Both the position numbers and the translations under genes were made by a program. Source: Mesorhizobium sp. L-8-3 (GTDB lineage: Bacteria; Pseudomonadota; Alphaproteobacteria; Rhizobiales; Rhizobiaceae). Taken from it: 64,000 nucleotides of DNA. Numbering within the stretch: position 1 is the first letter of the stretch; the number at the start of each line of letters is the position of its first letter. Shown in pieces: positions 23,628 to 33,262 of the stretch. Under the pieces are notes generated by a model, which did no database searches, was not told where the DNA came from, and saw only the letters and a list, made by a program, of their open reading frames with translations. The DNA lies in NCBI RefSeq assembly GCF_016756615.1, contig NZ_AP023262.1, positions 5,457,501-5,521,500 on the forward strand, written 5' to 3'.

Positions 23628-25724
23628 CTACAGGAGAAAGTCGGTGGCCGTCAGGGTCGAAACCGAGTGAACCTGGATCTGGAAATCGGCCACGCGATCT
23701 CCGTCGACGTCACCGGAAACGACTCCCCCGGCAAAGCGCAGTTGGCCGGCGGCGCCCGTAAAGCCGTGCCTGCCGATGAAGGCAAAGGCCTGATCGCCGG
23801 CGAGATTGACATTGGCATCGATGTCCAGGAGGTCGATCCGATCGCCCTGCCATCTGCTGAAACCGTAGATGGCATCGCGGCCCGCTCCGACCGCGCTGTC
23901 CGCCACCAAGTCGAAGTCGAAACGGTCTGCGCCCGCCCCTCCATTCAACAGGTCGCGGCCTGCCCCGCCCCGCAGCAGGTCGTTGCCGGCCCCGCCGAAC
24001 AGAACGTCGTTTCCGCCCAGGCCGAGAAGAACGTTCGCGCCGCAATTTCCGACAATGGTGTTGTTGGCCGCATTGCCGCTGCCATTGAAGTTACCGGATC
24101 GGGTGAGCAGGAGGTTCTCGAAATTGTCGGCGAGGGTGAGGCTCGCGCCGGCTATCACGGTGTCGTTTCCCTCGCCGGCTGCTTCGATGAGGGTATCGCC
24201 GAGATCGTAGTAGTAGACATCGTTGCCCGCGCCACCGGAAATCGTGTCCGCGCCGGCCCCGCCGGAGAGCCAGTCGTTGCGGGCGCCACCGAAAAGGCTC
24301 TCGGCACCGCTGCTGCCGATCAGCACGTCGGCCTTCGCCGAGCCGATCACGGTGTCGAAGCCGGCGACGCCTCCCGTGCCGGTCGCGGTACCGGCTGCGA
24401 GGTTCACCTTCACACTGCGGCCAAAAGCCGAATAGTCGAGGGTATCGTTGCCGGCCCCGCCGTCGGTCAGACCGGTGATGACCGACCCTTGCCTGAGCTT
24501 CAGGGTGTTGTTGCCGCTGCCGAACTGGATTGCCGTTCCGCCGCCCCCCGAGATCGTGCCGCCATTGTCGATCGTGTCGTCGAGATCGCTGACGATGCGG
24601 ATACCGAAGCTGCCGGCACCGGAGATGGTGCCGTCGTTGACAATGGTCGTCACGAACGGCGCGTTGCCCTGCGAGCTGTCGTCGACGAGGATACCGATCC
24701 CGACACCGCTGATCGTAGCCTTTGCGTGATTGGTGATGGTGCCGCCGCCGGCCGCGATGCCTTCGCTGGTGTTGGCCAGCCCGTCCGAGCCATGGCCGCC
24801 CGCGCCGGTGCCCTGAATGATACCGTAATTGACGATGGTCGCCTCGAAGTCGATGTCGACCCCGTCGCCGTCGCCGTCGTTGACGCCATCGGGAACGCCG
24901 CCCCTTCCGGGGCCGTTGATGTCGGAGCCGATGCTGTCGCTGAAGGCGCCGGTGATGACGCCGTAGTTGATGACGGTCGCGGTACCGTCCGAACCGACGC
25001 CTGATCCGTTCCTTCCGGTGATGCTGGCGCCGGGGCCGTTGATGACGGTGATATCAGTGGATTCGCCGACATTGATGCCGTGACGGTCGCCCGAAATCGC
25101 GCCGGTGCCCTTGTTCTCCACAGTCCCAGTCGCGTCGTCCTCGAACTGGATACCGTCGAGACTGCCGCCATATGCGGCAGCCGTGCCAGCATTTATGGTG
25201 CCGGAATTGACGATGTGACCGATCGCGCCGATACGGACCGCGTCGTTGTTGACGGAGCTGATGGTACCGGAATTATCGAGTTCGGTGACGAACGTCCCGG
25301 TCGCGCCCGCGAAATCGACCGCCTGGCCGTCGATGGAAGTGATCTCGCCGGAATTGATGATGTGCACCGTACCGCCGGTCACGGCACCCGACTGTATCTG
25401 GATCGCGTCATTGGCAGAGCGGATAGTTCCGGTGGCGTTGTTGATGATCGTGGCGTTGAGCATCGCGCCGACCGTGCTCTCGAAGCGGATCGCCCGCGGC
25501 TCGGCCTGCGCTCCCACAGCCTCGATTATGCCGTCATTGACGATGGTGGCTCCGCTGGTCGGCGCATTGAAGCGTACGGCCTGGGCGTTTGCAGAAACCG
25601 AAAGCGCGCCGGCGATCTCGACCGTCAGCGTGTCGGCCCCTCCCTTCGAAACGCGGTCCGTGCGGATGGTACCGGCGAGAACGACAGTGTCGTCCCTGGA
25701 ACAGACTCCCTCTTGCGCGACCAC
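23628..25724 (-). CDS. RTX calcium-binding protein with N-terminal beta-helix-like repeats
   Basis: This protein of about 698 residues falls into two halves. The first 420 residues hold about a dozen short repeats of the form TIVNDGTISG, TINNSGTI or TVINYGVITG, a pattern of right-handed beta-helices. From about residue 440 come RTX nonapeptides (GGAGADTISGGAGNDVYYYD and GGAGNDLLRGGAGRDLLNGG are examples) that bind calcium as a beta-roll. The C-terminal 110 residues match a serralysin-type T1SS targeting domain ending DFLL. There is no Sec signal, as expected for type I secretion. The GTG start at 25724 has no clear ribosome site and an in-frame stop lies eight codons upstream, so the start or reading frame may be damaged. 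Confidence 0.83.
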   Translation of the reverse strand: MVAQEGVCSRDDTVVLAGTIRTDRVSKGGADTLTVEIAGALSVSANAQAVRFNAPTSGATIVNDGIIEAVGAQAEPRAIRFESTVGAMLNATIINNATGTIRSANDAIQIQSGAVTGGTVHIINSGEITSIDGQAVDFAGATGTFVTELDNSGTISSVNNDAVRIGAIGHIVNSGTINAGTAAAYGGSLDGIQFEDDATGTVENKGTGAISGDRHGINVGESTDITVINGPGASITGRNGSGVGSDGTATVINYGVITGAFSDSIGSDINGPGRGGVPDGVNDGDGDGVDIDFEATIVNYGIIQGTGAGGHGSDGLANTSEGIAAGGGTITNHAKATISGVGIGILVDDSSQGNAPFVTTIVNDGTISGAGSFGIRIVSDLDDTIDNGGTISGGGGTAIQFGSGNNTLKLRQGSVITGLTDGGAGNDTLDYSAFGRSVKVNLAAGTATGTGGVAGFDTVIGSAKADVLIGSSGAESLFGGARNDWLSGGAGADTISGGAGNDVYYYDLGDTLIEAAGEGNDTVIAGASLTLADNFENLLLTRSGNFNGSGNAANNTIVGNCGANVLLGLGGNDVLFGGAGNDLLRGGAGRDLLNGGAGADRFDFDLVADSAVGAGRDAIYGFSRWQGDRIDLLDIDANVNLAGDQAFAFIGRHGFTGAAGQLRFAGGVVSGDVDGDRVADFQIQVHSVSTLTATDFLL

Positions 25725-25921
25725 GGTTGACGGCGGGCTGCGGCGTCACCATCCGGTCGATCCCCGTCCGTGCTTCTAGCGCTTGGCTTGTGACCGACGT
25801 GTGACGTTGATGGCGGTGCCGTCGTGCGGCACCGCTCCTCGGCGCGACCGTTTCATATGACGCATTGTTCCGGCTCGAGCTGCGCATGGCCTGACAGCCG
25901 CCCGACCCGTCTCGCCGTGCC

Positions 25922-26026
25922 AAAGCATGTCTCCCGAAAGTGGACACCGGTTTGGGGAAAGACATGCGCCAAATCAAGAACCTACAGCGTGTCGCGTGAA
26001 TTCTCTTTCACACGACACGCTGTAGG
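25922..26026. repeat. Palindromic intergenic element, copy 1
   Basis: The element begins AAAGCATGTCTCCCGAAAG and ends in a long hairpin (25981-26026) with 20-base arms starting CCTACAGCGTGTCG, one mismatch, and a 6-base loop. Related copies are at 33801-33906 and 63614-63688. It lies between the two RTX genes, 55 bases beyond the stop of the larger one, and may act as a transcript end or stabiliser. The remainder of the 25725-26081 gap holds a 9-base-arm hairpin (25813-25835, GCGGTGCCG/CGGCACCGC) and no gene. Confidence 0.8.
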
Positions 26027-26081
26027 AGCCGCTTGGGGTTTCGTCCCAGCGGCCCCCTGCGGGAGCCGGTCCGCTGCTGGC

Positions 26082-29000
26082 CTACAGCACGAAATCCCCT
26101 GCGGTGAGGGCAATGTGGCCCTTGAACTCGACGTGGAAGTCGGCACTCAGGCCGGCATCGACATTGCCCCACAGGATGGTCTTGGCGGTGGCGCCGCTGC
26201 CCTCCTGCACGTAGCGCAACTGGCCCGCCCCGGTGAAGGCCGCCGTGCCGAGGAAGGCGAAGGCCTGGTTGCCGGAAAACAGGCTGTTGGCGTCGATCGT
26301 CGACAGGTCGACCCTGTCCTGCCCCCTGGTGAAGTCGCCGATCACGTCGCGATTGCCCGCCCCGACCCGGCTGTCGGCGATGGCGTTGAAGTCGAACACG
26401 TCGTTACCCGCTCCGCCGAACAGCGTATCGGCGCCGAGCCCGCCGGCCAGCACGTCGTTGCCGGCGAAGCCATAGAGCCGGTTGGCGCCGCTGTTGCCGG
26501 TGAGCAAATTGTTGAGCCCGTTGCCGGCGCCGTTGAGATTGCCCGCTCCCGTCAGCACCAGCCGCTCGACATTGGCGGCGAGCGTGTGGCCGACCGAGGC
26601 GTAGACCAGATCGATGCCGCCGCCGGCGGCCTCCACCACCGTGTCGCCCGCATTGACCGCATAGGTGTCGTTGCCGCCGAGCCCGCGCAGGACGTTGCCG
26701 CTGCCCTTGCTGACCAGCATGTCGGCACCGGCCGTGCCGGTCCCGGTCAGGCCGGTGCCGACGAGTTCCAGCCGCTCGACATTGGCCGCGTTGGCCAGCG
26801 AATAGGAAACGCCGTTGGCCCGCACCATGTCGGTGCCGCCCCCCGCCGTCTCCACGATGCGCGTGCTGGCGGCGTTGACCACATAGCTGTCGTTGCCGCC
26901 GAGCCCGATCAGCGTGTTGGCCGCGCCGTTGGCGTAGAAAACGTCGTTGCCGGCACTGCCGCGCCCGGTCAGTCCGGAGCCGACGAGCGCCAGCGACTCG
27001 ACATTGGCCGGCAGCGCATAGCTGACGCCGGTTGCGATGATGCGGTCGAAGCCCTGGCCGGCAAGCTCGATCACCCGGTCGCCGGTATGGTCGACATAAT
27101 AGAGGTCGTCGCCGGTGCCCCCGGTCATGGTGTCGGCGCCGACGCCGCCGAACAGCGTGTCGTTGCCCGCCCCGCCGATCAGCGTGTCGTTGCCGCCGTA
27201 GCCGACCAGCTTGTCGTTGCCGCTGCCGCCCGTGAGCCTGTCCGCTCCCGGACTGCCCAGCGCCGTCTCGGGATTCACGTCGGTAAGGTTGATGGTGAAC
27301 GTCTCCTGGCGCAGCCCGCCGAGGCCGTCGCGGACCTGGACCGTGACCTGATGGCTCCGCGCCTGCTCGTAGTCGAGCAAAAGGCCATTGGCGACGGTCA
27401 CCTGCCCCGTCGTCGAATTGATCGAGAAACGGCCGCCCGCATTGTCGAGCAGGGTGAAGGCGTTGGGCGACGGCCCGTCGGCATCCACGACACCGATCGT
27501 ACCGACCACCGTGCCGTTGGCCGCCAGTTCCGCGACCGACAGCGGACCGCCGGTCAGGTCGGAAGGCGCGTCGTTCTGGGCGGTCACCCCGACGGTGATC
27601 GTCGCCGGCGCGCTGTCCTCGATGCCGTCATTCAGCACCAGGCTCAACACCCGGCTCGCCGTCGGCGTGTCGGAACCGTTGGCATAGGTGAGGTTGGCGA
27701 TCAGCGCCTCCAGCGCGGCCTGCGAAACGGCCGTGTCGAAGCCGATGACGAAGCTGCCGGAAGCCATAGCCGCCGTGCCGAAACGCACCCCGCCGTAACT
27801 CACCGCGCCGGTCGCCGCATTGTAACCGATCTGGCCGGCACCGCTGCCCTGGTTGCGGATCGAAAGGACGTCCTCGGCCAGCATGCCCGATATTGCCAGC
27901 CTGCCGCCCGCGTCAAAACCCTCCGCATCGCTGACGGCGACGCCTGACGGCACCAGCAGCTGCGGCGTGGCATTGACCGTGTTCTCCAGGAAGGTCGCGT
28001 TTGCCGGCAGCGTCAGCACCGGCGCGTCGTTCTGAGCAGCCACAGTGATGGTGACGGTGTCAGTATCCGTCTGGTTGCCGCCGCTGCCGGAAAGGCCGAG
28101 ATCGTCGGTGACGATCTGCAGCGAGGCCGGCCCGGAATAACCCGGCGTCGGGCTGAAGACGAGGCCGTCCAGCGCGGCGTTGATGGCCGCGATCGTGCCA
28201 TCGAAGGTCATGGTGCCGTCGCCGATGCCGTCGCCGACACTGAAGACAAGCCCCGTGTCGTCGCCGAGGCTCAATAGCCCGTTCGATGCCGTCAGCGTGA
28301 CCCGCACCGTGCCGCCGCCGGCATCGACGTCCGAAATCGAGATGCGGTTCGAATTGCCCGCCGAGAACACAAGCGCGGTGTCCTCGTCCGTCGTCTGAGC
28401 GGCCGGCACGCCGTTGACCGGCGCGTCGTTCACGGCGGTGAGGTCGAGCGTTACCGTGGTGGTGTCGGTCAGGGCGCCGCCGACGCCGGTGTTGCCGCCG
28501 TCATTGATCCCGACCGTCAGGGTCACGTCGGCCGTGGCGTCGAGCGATGGCGTGAAGGAGACGCCCGAAGCGGCGACGAAGGCGTTGATGTCGGCAATCG
28601 AGCCGGTCAGGGTCAGCGTGCCGCTGCCCGAGCCGGCCACCAGGACGCCGCCGCCCGCCGTGGCAGCAAGCGTTCCCGACGGCACCGAGAACTCGACCGA
28701 TACGGAGCCTGCGCCGGCATCGATGTCGGCGAAGGAGATGCCGGTCAACGCCGCCGCCACATCCTCGGTGACCGCGATCGAAGCCGGCGCGGTGATCACA
28801 GGCGCGTCGTTGACCGCCGTGACATCAATCGTCACCGTGCCACTGTCAGTCTCGGCAGGGCCGCCGCTGTTGCCGCCGTCGTTGATCCCAACCGTCAGCA
28901 TCACGTCGCCGGTCGCATTTGCGGCCGTGGTGAAAGTCACATTCGAGCCGGCGATGAAGGTGTTGATGTTGGCGATCGAGCCGGTCAGCGTCAATGCGCT

Positions 29001-31553
29001 CGCGGTACCGCCCACCGTCACGCCGCCGCCGCTCGATGCCGCCAGCGTGCCGGAAGGAACCGACAACGTCACCGTCACGCTGCCGCTGCCTGCATCGGCG
29101 TCGGAGAAGCTGATCCCCGTCAGGGCGGTGGCGATGTCCTCGCTGGCCACGATGGTCGGCGGCAATGTCGCGACAGGCGCGTCGTTCACCGCCGTGACGC
29201 TTACCGTCCTGGTGCCGGCAAGGCTGTCGGACGTGCCGTCGTTGACGACGAAGCTGATCGTGCGGTCGCCCGTGTTCGGAGTGTCTGAGCTGTTGACGTA
29301 GGTGACGGCGCGGAGCGCCGCTTGCCACTGCGCCACGGTGGCGTTGCCACCGGGCGAGTCCAACGTCAGCACGCCGGTTGCGTCATCGTAGCTTACGAGC
29401 ACGATGTCGCCCATCGTCCCGGGGTTCGCGACGAAGGCGAGCACATCCTGCCCTGATACGAAGCCACCCGATATCGACACCGTTGCGCTGCTCAATGCGG
29501 CGTCGTCGACGTCGCTCAGCGTCAGGCCCGCGTCGACGACGACAGGCGTGGAGGCCACATTCTGGCCCTCGGTGAAAGCCGCCGTCCCGCCCGACGTCGT
29601 GACGACAGGGAGGTCGTTGGTGCCTGTGATCGTGACGGTCACGACCTGGCTGTCAGCCAGCGGAGTCCCGGCATTGTCGGTGACGGCGATCTGATACTGA
29701 AGCGTCAACGTTTCGCCGGCCGCCAGGTAATCGAACGCCTGCCCGCCCGAGTTGAAGGTCCAGGTCAAGGTCTGCGTTGCGCTGGTCGAGGGGATGTTGA
29801 TGATTGGCGACGGCCCCGCCGTGAAGAAGCCTTCGAGCGTCGCGAGGCTCAGGCCGCCTTGGTCTCCGGTAACGCCGACAATGCTTGCACTCACGGTGAC
29901 CGATGTCGAATCCGGGTCGGCCACGGTCAGAGTGCCGCTGCCCGACAGGCCGGCATTGGTCTCGCTTCGCGCCAGGCTGGCGCTATTGCCGCCACCCACA
30001 GTGATGTCGGGCGCATCATTGACCCCGACGACTGTGATGGTCGTGGTCCTGAGATTGGTGTCCGAGCCGTTCGGCGTACCGCTCGGGTCGCCGGCGGCGC
30101 CGTCATTGACCTGCCAGCTGATCGTGCGGGTGGTGTTGCCGCCATAGTTGGTGGGGTTGTCTCCGCCCGCCACGAAACGGACGTCTCCGAGCACCTGCTG
30201 GTAGTTGGCGAGCGTGTCGTAGCCGCTCAGCCTGAGCGTCTGGTTGCCGCTGCCGTCCGTGGTGATCGATATCGTGATGTTGGTGCCGGCGACGAGGCCG
30301 CTGGTCTGGCCCGCGACCGAAAGCTGATCGCCGCTGCCAGCAAAGCTGCCGCCTATGGCGACCGTCGCGCTCGCGAGATGATCGCCCTCGAGATCGGAGA
30401 TCGTGGGGTCGGCGGTGAGCAGCGTGAGATCGGTGACCTGCTCGACCGCCGGATTCGACGTTCCGTTGACGCCGTCGATCTCGGCGAGCACATTGAAGGT
30501 CATGCCGCCGATATTTGCCGCGGTGCCGTTAAGGCCGACCGTGATGGTATCGATCAGCGTCGCCGAGAGGCCATCGGCGCTGAGCTGGAATGCATAAATG
30601 ACGTCATCGTCGGCGCCGATGCCATCGTCGGTTTCCTCGGACTCGACATAGAGGATGTGTCTCGCTTCATCGATCACGAAGTCGCCGGGATAGAAATTGA
30701 GCGGGGCGCTCAGCCCGCTGAGCGTGACCTTCGTCGCCGGCGTGCTCCCCGTTGCGGAGCCGTTGATCACCCAGATCGCGCTCTCGCCGGGACTGCCGCC
30801 GCCGGGCTCTTCTTCCTGTGTGGTGAAATAGACCAGGCCGCGGCTCGAATCGACCTCGACATCGTAGATGAAGCCGTTCAGCGTCGTGAAATCAACGCCG
30901 TCGCCATCAAGCGGAAACTGCGACTGCTGGAGCAGCGGCACCGCGGGTGCGGTCGGATTGTCGAGATCGATCTTCCAGATGAGATTGGACTCGAAGCCGT
31001 CGCCGAGGGTCAGTTGCGCGAAGTAGAGCGTGTTGGTCGAGTAGTCGATGTCGAAATCGCGAACGTCGAACAGGTCGAGCCCGCCAGGGACACTGGACTG
31101 GACATTGGCCGTCGTCTGGGTCGCGATGAAGCCGTTGTCCGTGACCGCGCCTGTCAGCGGATTGTAGCTGAACTGGAGGATGCCCTGCTGGTTCGGGTCG
31201 AGATCGAGGTCGGTGTAGCCGACATACAGGCGTTCGTTGATCGGATCGATATGGATCGCGTTGACGATGTCGTCCGCCGCGAAAGTATGGACCACGGTCG
31301 GAGCCGCCGGACTGCCGACCTGCCCCATGAGCAGCATGGCGCCGTCGCCCGACGGGCCGCCATTGACCAGCACGTAGTAGATGCCTGCCGCCCAGTCGAC
31401 GACGACCTCCTGAGGGAACCCCGTGACGAGATCCGTGGTCGGACTGTTGTCGACGTGAACGGTCTGGTTCGTCCCGTCGTCATTGACGTAGACGAGACGG
31501 GCATCCGTATTCCCACCCTGCGTCAGATACCAAAGCTGGCCGGTGACCGCCAT
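26082..31553 (-). CDS. Giant RTX adhesin-like protein (propeller-like head, Ig/cadherin-like repeats, RTX beta-roll)
   Basis: This 1823-residue protein has no Sec signal. Residues 1 to about 360 look like a beta-propeller: repeats such as VVDWAAGIYYVLVNGG, IHIDPINERLYVGYTD and DVEVDSSRGLVYFTTQ. Then come about eight VCBS/cadherin-like domains, each opening VNDAP or similar and containing SFSDADAG or SFADIDAG motifs. From about residue 1390 are RTX nonapeptides (GGSGNDKLVGYGGNDTLIGG), and the end matches the serralysin C-terminal secretion domain (DFVL). The ATG at 31553 follows AAGAGGAG. Such proteins are exported by type I systems and act in adhesion or biofilm; no ABC exporter genes are in the window. 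Confidence 0.88.
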   Translation of the reverse strand: MAVTGQLWYLTQGGNTDARLVYVNDDGTNQTVHVDNSPTTDLVTGFPQEVVVDWAAGIYYVLVNGGPSGDGAMLLMGQVGSPAAPTVVHTFAADDIVNAIHIDPINERLYVGYTDLDLDPNQQGILQFSYNPLTGAVTDNGFIATQTTANVQSSVPGGLDLFDVRDFDIDYSTNTLYFAQLTLGDGFESNLIWKIDLDNPTAPAVPLLQQSQFPLDGDGVDFTTLNGFIYDVEVDSSRGLVYFTTQEEEPGGGSPGESAIWVINGSATGSTPATKVTLSGLSAPLNFYPGDFVIDEARHILYVESEETDDGIGADDDVIYAFQLSADGLSATLIDTITVGLNGTAANIGGMTFNVLAEIDGVNGTSNPAVEQVTDLTLLTADPTISDLEGDHLASATVAIGGSFAGSGDQLSVAGQTSGLVAGTNITISITTDGSGNQTLRLSGYDTLANYQQVLGDVRFVAGGDNPTNYGGNTTRTISWQVNDGAAGDPSGTPNGSDTNLRTTTITVVGVNDAPDITVGGGNSASLARSETNAGLSGSGTLTVADPDSTSVTVSASIVGVTGDQGGLSLATLEGFFTAGPSPIINIPSTSATQTLTWTFNSGGQAFDYLAAGETLTLQYQIAVTDNAGTPLADSQVVTVTITGTNDLPVVTTSGGTAAFTEGQNVASTPVVVDAGLTLSDVDDAALSSATVSISGGFVSGQDVLAFVANPGTMGDIVLVSYDDATGVLTLDSPGGNATVAQWQAALRAVTYVNSSDTPNTGDRTISFVVNDGTSDSLAGTRTVSVTAVNDAPVATLPPTIVASEDIATALTGISFSDADAGSGSVTVTLSVPSGTLAASSGGGVTVGGTASALTLTGSIANINTFIAGSNVTFTTAANATGDVMLTVGINDGGNSGGPAETDSGTVTIDVTAVNDAPVITAPASIAVTEDVAAALTGISFADIDAGAGSVSVEFSVPSGTLAATAGGGVLVAGSGSGTLTLTGSIADINAFVAASGVSFTPSLDATADVTLTVGINDGGNTGVGGALTDTTTVTLDLTAVNDAPVNGVPAAQTTDEDTALVFSAGNSNRISISDVDAGGGTVRVTLTASNGLLSLGDDTGLVFSVGDGIGDGTMTFDGTIAAINAALDGLVFSPTPGYSGPASLQIVTDDLGLSGSGGNQTDTDTVTITVAAQNDAPVLTLPANATFLENTVNATPQLLVPSGVAVSDAEGFDAGGRLAISGMLAEDVLSIRNQGSGAGQIGYNAATGAVSYGGVRFGTAAMASGSFVIGFDTAVSQAALEALIANLTYANGSDTPTASRVLSLVLNDGIEDSAPATITVGVTAQNDAPSDLTGGPLSVAELAANGTVVGTIGVVDADGPSPNAFTLLDNAGGRFSINSTTGQVTVANGLLLDYEQARSHQVTVQVRDGLGGLRQETFTINLTDVNPETALGSPGADRLTGGSGNDKLVGYGGNDTLIGGAGNDTLFGGVGADTMTGGTGDDLYYVDHTGDRVIELAGQGFDRIIATGVSYALPANVESLALVGSGLTGRGSAGNDVFYANGAANTLIGLGGNDSYVVNAASTRIVETAGGGTDMVRANGVSYSLANAANVERLELVGTGLTGTGTAGADMLVSKGSGNVLRGLGGNDTYAVNAGDTVVEAAGGGIDLVYASVGHTLAANVERLVLTGAGNLNGAGNGLNNLLTGNSGANRLYGFAGNDVLAGGLGADTLFGGAGNDVFDFNAIADSRVGAGNRDVIGDFTRGQDRVDLSTIDANSLFSGNQAFAFLGTAAFTGAGQLRYVQEGSGATAKTILWGNVDAGLSADFHVEFKGHIALTAGDFVL

Positions 31554-32117
31554 GGCGCCACTCCTCTTGCGAAAAGGCATTTCAGGCACGGCCCCGGCCA
31601 CTGCTGCCCTGCAGTGCCGACTCAACCTGCGGATGAGAGCCCCGCGCTCCTGATCGGCGTCAAATTATCGCTCTTGGCAGAGCGGCACAAGTAAAAGATG
31701 TATACTTGACCTCCGGCGACACTCATACGTTAGGCGGAGGTATCCCTGACGTTTTCCCTCAATCGCCGCCGAAGTGTTCGGAAAATATATCGCGCACCAA
31801 GCAGGAGCAGCGGGCGACGAATGCTTGTCTTCATGCGGGCAGCGAAGGTCGATCCACAAATATCGGGATCGACGCGATTGGCGGCGGTCGCGTCAGGCGG
31901 AGGGCCATGTCGTCGGGGCGATGGTCGAAAGCTCCTTGGCCGACGAAATATACAGCCCTCAACATCCGATCGGACGCCGCCCTCATCAATTCGCACGAAT
32001 AAATTTACCTTATTCTCCGGTCCCTAGATTGAACGGGAAAAGCGAGTGACGTAAGGTGATCTCATCCAGCCAGGCTTCAGCAAATCCGAAGCATATGTTC
32101 GACCCGAGGGAAGTGCG
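31554..32117. other. Divergent intergenic region, no supported gene
   Basis: This 564-base region separates the giant RTX gene (leftward) from the first collar gene (rightward). Short open frames exist on both strands but show no ribosome sites, no recognisable domains and overlap one another. It is somewhat richer in A+T than the flanks around 31680-31730 and 31990-32110, as expected for promoters. A GAGGGAAG ribosome site precedes the collar gene at its right end. No clear sigma-70 box pair could be defined. Confidence 0.6.
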
Positions 32118-32657
32118 ATGAGCGATCCTTATATCGGAGAAATTCGTCTCTTTGCCGGCAATTTCGCACCCGCCGGATGGGCACTCTGTCAGGGTCAGCT
32201 CATGCCCATTGCGGAGAACGACGCGCTGTTCACGCTGATCGGGACCACATATGGCGGCGACGGGCAGCAAACCTTCGCATTGCCCGATCTGCAGGGACGC
32301 GTCCCCCTGCATCAGGGCACGCTTGCCGGCAACACCTATGTAATCGGCGAGAGAAGCGGGACCGAGAGTGTCACACTGACCACCACCCAATTGCCGATCC
32401 ACAATCACCGCGTCGGCTCGACCGGCCAGCCCGGGACCACCGGCACGCCGTCGTCCTCGACGATCGTTGCCGACGAGGGCCCGGCCAACATCGCGTCCGT
32501 GTTTGCCTATCAACCCTTCGACGGCACGAATCAGGTGCAGATCAGCGCCGCATCCGTCAGCCAGGTCGGAGGCAACCAGCCGCATGACAACATGCAGCCC
32601 TATCTGACGCTCAACTACATTATCTCGCTTTTCGGTATTTTTCCGAGCCAGAGCTGA
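32118..32657 (+). CDS. Phage tail collar domain protein 1 (microcystin-dependent protein family)
   Basis: This 179-residue protein has the tail-collar domain (PF07484 type) in its first 60 residues: YIGEIRLFAGNFAPAGWALC, QGQLMPIAENDALFTLIGT and YGGDGQQTFALPDLQGRVPL. The middle holds TQLPIHNHRVGSTGQ, a His-rich turn like the metal-binding HxH of tail fibre tips. The end is PHDNMQPYLTLNYIISLFGIFP. GAGGGAAG precedes the start. It is the first of three tandem paralogues with no phage genes nearby. Proteins of this family occur in phage tail fibres and in bacterial chromosomes with unknown role. No signal peptide is present. Confidence 0.9.
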   Translation: MSDPYIGEIRLFAGNFAPAGWALCQGQLMPIAENDALFTLIGTTYGGDGQQTFALPDLQGRVPLHQGTLAGNTYVIGERSGTESVTLTTTQLPIHNHRVGSTGQPGTTGTPSSSTIVADEGPANIASVFAYQPFDGTNQVQISAASVSQVGGNQPHDNMQPYLTLNYIISLFGIFPSQS

Positions 32658-32665
32658 GGCCCGAC

Positions 32666-33214
32666 ATGTCATCTCCCTTCGTCGCGGAAATCCGTATCTT
32701 CCCCTACAATTTCGCCCCGACCGGCTGGGCGCTCTGCAACGGGCAATTGATGCCGATATCGCAGAACACGGCGCTGTTCTCCCTGCTCGGCACGAACTAT
32801 GGCGGCGACGGCAAGTCCACGTTCGGACTACCGAATCTCGCAGGCTCCGTCGCCATCGGCCAGGGCCAGGGGCCCGGGCTCTCGAATTACGACCTCGGCC
32901 AGGTCGGCGGCGAGCCGAACGTGACGCTGCTTACCCAGGAAATGCCCTCCCACAACCACAGCCTGAACTGCACGAGCACGGTCGCCACCGTCACCGCCTC
33001 AGACGGGGCCCAGCTTGCCAAGGGGCAGAAGGGCAATTTTCAGAGCGGTATCACGCAGGTCCAGCTCTACAGCGCCAATCAGGCGACGACGACGCTCAAC
33101 CCGGCTTCCGCGGTCAGCACCGCGGGATCGACGATGCCGCACAACAACATGATGCCTTACCTCACGTTGAACTACTGCATCGCATTGCAGGGGGTCTTCC
33201 CGCCCCGCCCCTGA
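32666..33214 (+). CDS. Phage tail collar domain protein 2 (microcystin-dependent protein family)
   Basis: This 182-residue paralogue begins eight bases after gene 1. It has the same layout: FVAEIRIFPYNFAPTGWALC, NGQLMPISQNTALFSLLGT, YGGDGKSTFGLPNLAGSVAI, the central EMPSHNHSLNC segment, and the C-terminal PHNNMMPYLTLNYCIALQGV. The central region differs most among the three copies (STVATVTASDGAQLAKGQKG here), as would be expected of an exposed tip. The conserved Cys at about residue 24 and GWALC/GWAFC are shared by all three. It is probably co-translated with genes 1 and 3 and may form mixed fibres with them, which is inference. Confidence 0.9.
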   Translation: MSSPFVAEIRIFPYNFAPTGWALCNGQLMPISQNTALFSLLGTNYGGDGKSTFGLPNLAGSVAIGQGQGPGLSNYDLGQVGGEPNVTLLTQEMPSHNHSLNCTSTVATVTASDGAQLAKGQKGNFQSGITQVQLYSANQATTTLNPASAVSTAGSTMPHNNMMPYLTLNYCIALQGVFPPRP

Positions 33215-33262
33215 TCGCGGGCGGGAACTCTGCTGCCGGTCTATTCCAGGGAGTCATGAACG

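Noticed and set aside
23535..25004. A 489-codon open frame on the plus strand across the smaller RTX gene
   Set aside because: It mirrors the RTX gene on the other strand, has the Ala/Val/Gly-rich character of antisense frames and no ribosome site; the minus-strand frame has clear RTX motifs.
25824..31694. Long plus-strand open frames (for example 25824-27947 and 29859-31694) across the giant RTX gene
   Set aside because: They are antisense to a gene with clear Ig-like and RTX repeats and have no family similarity of their own.
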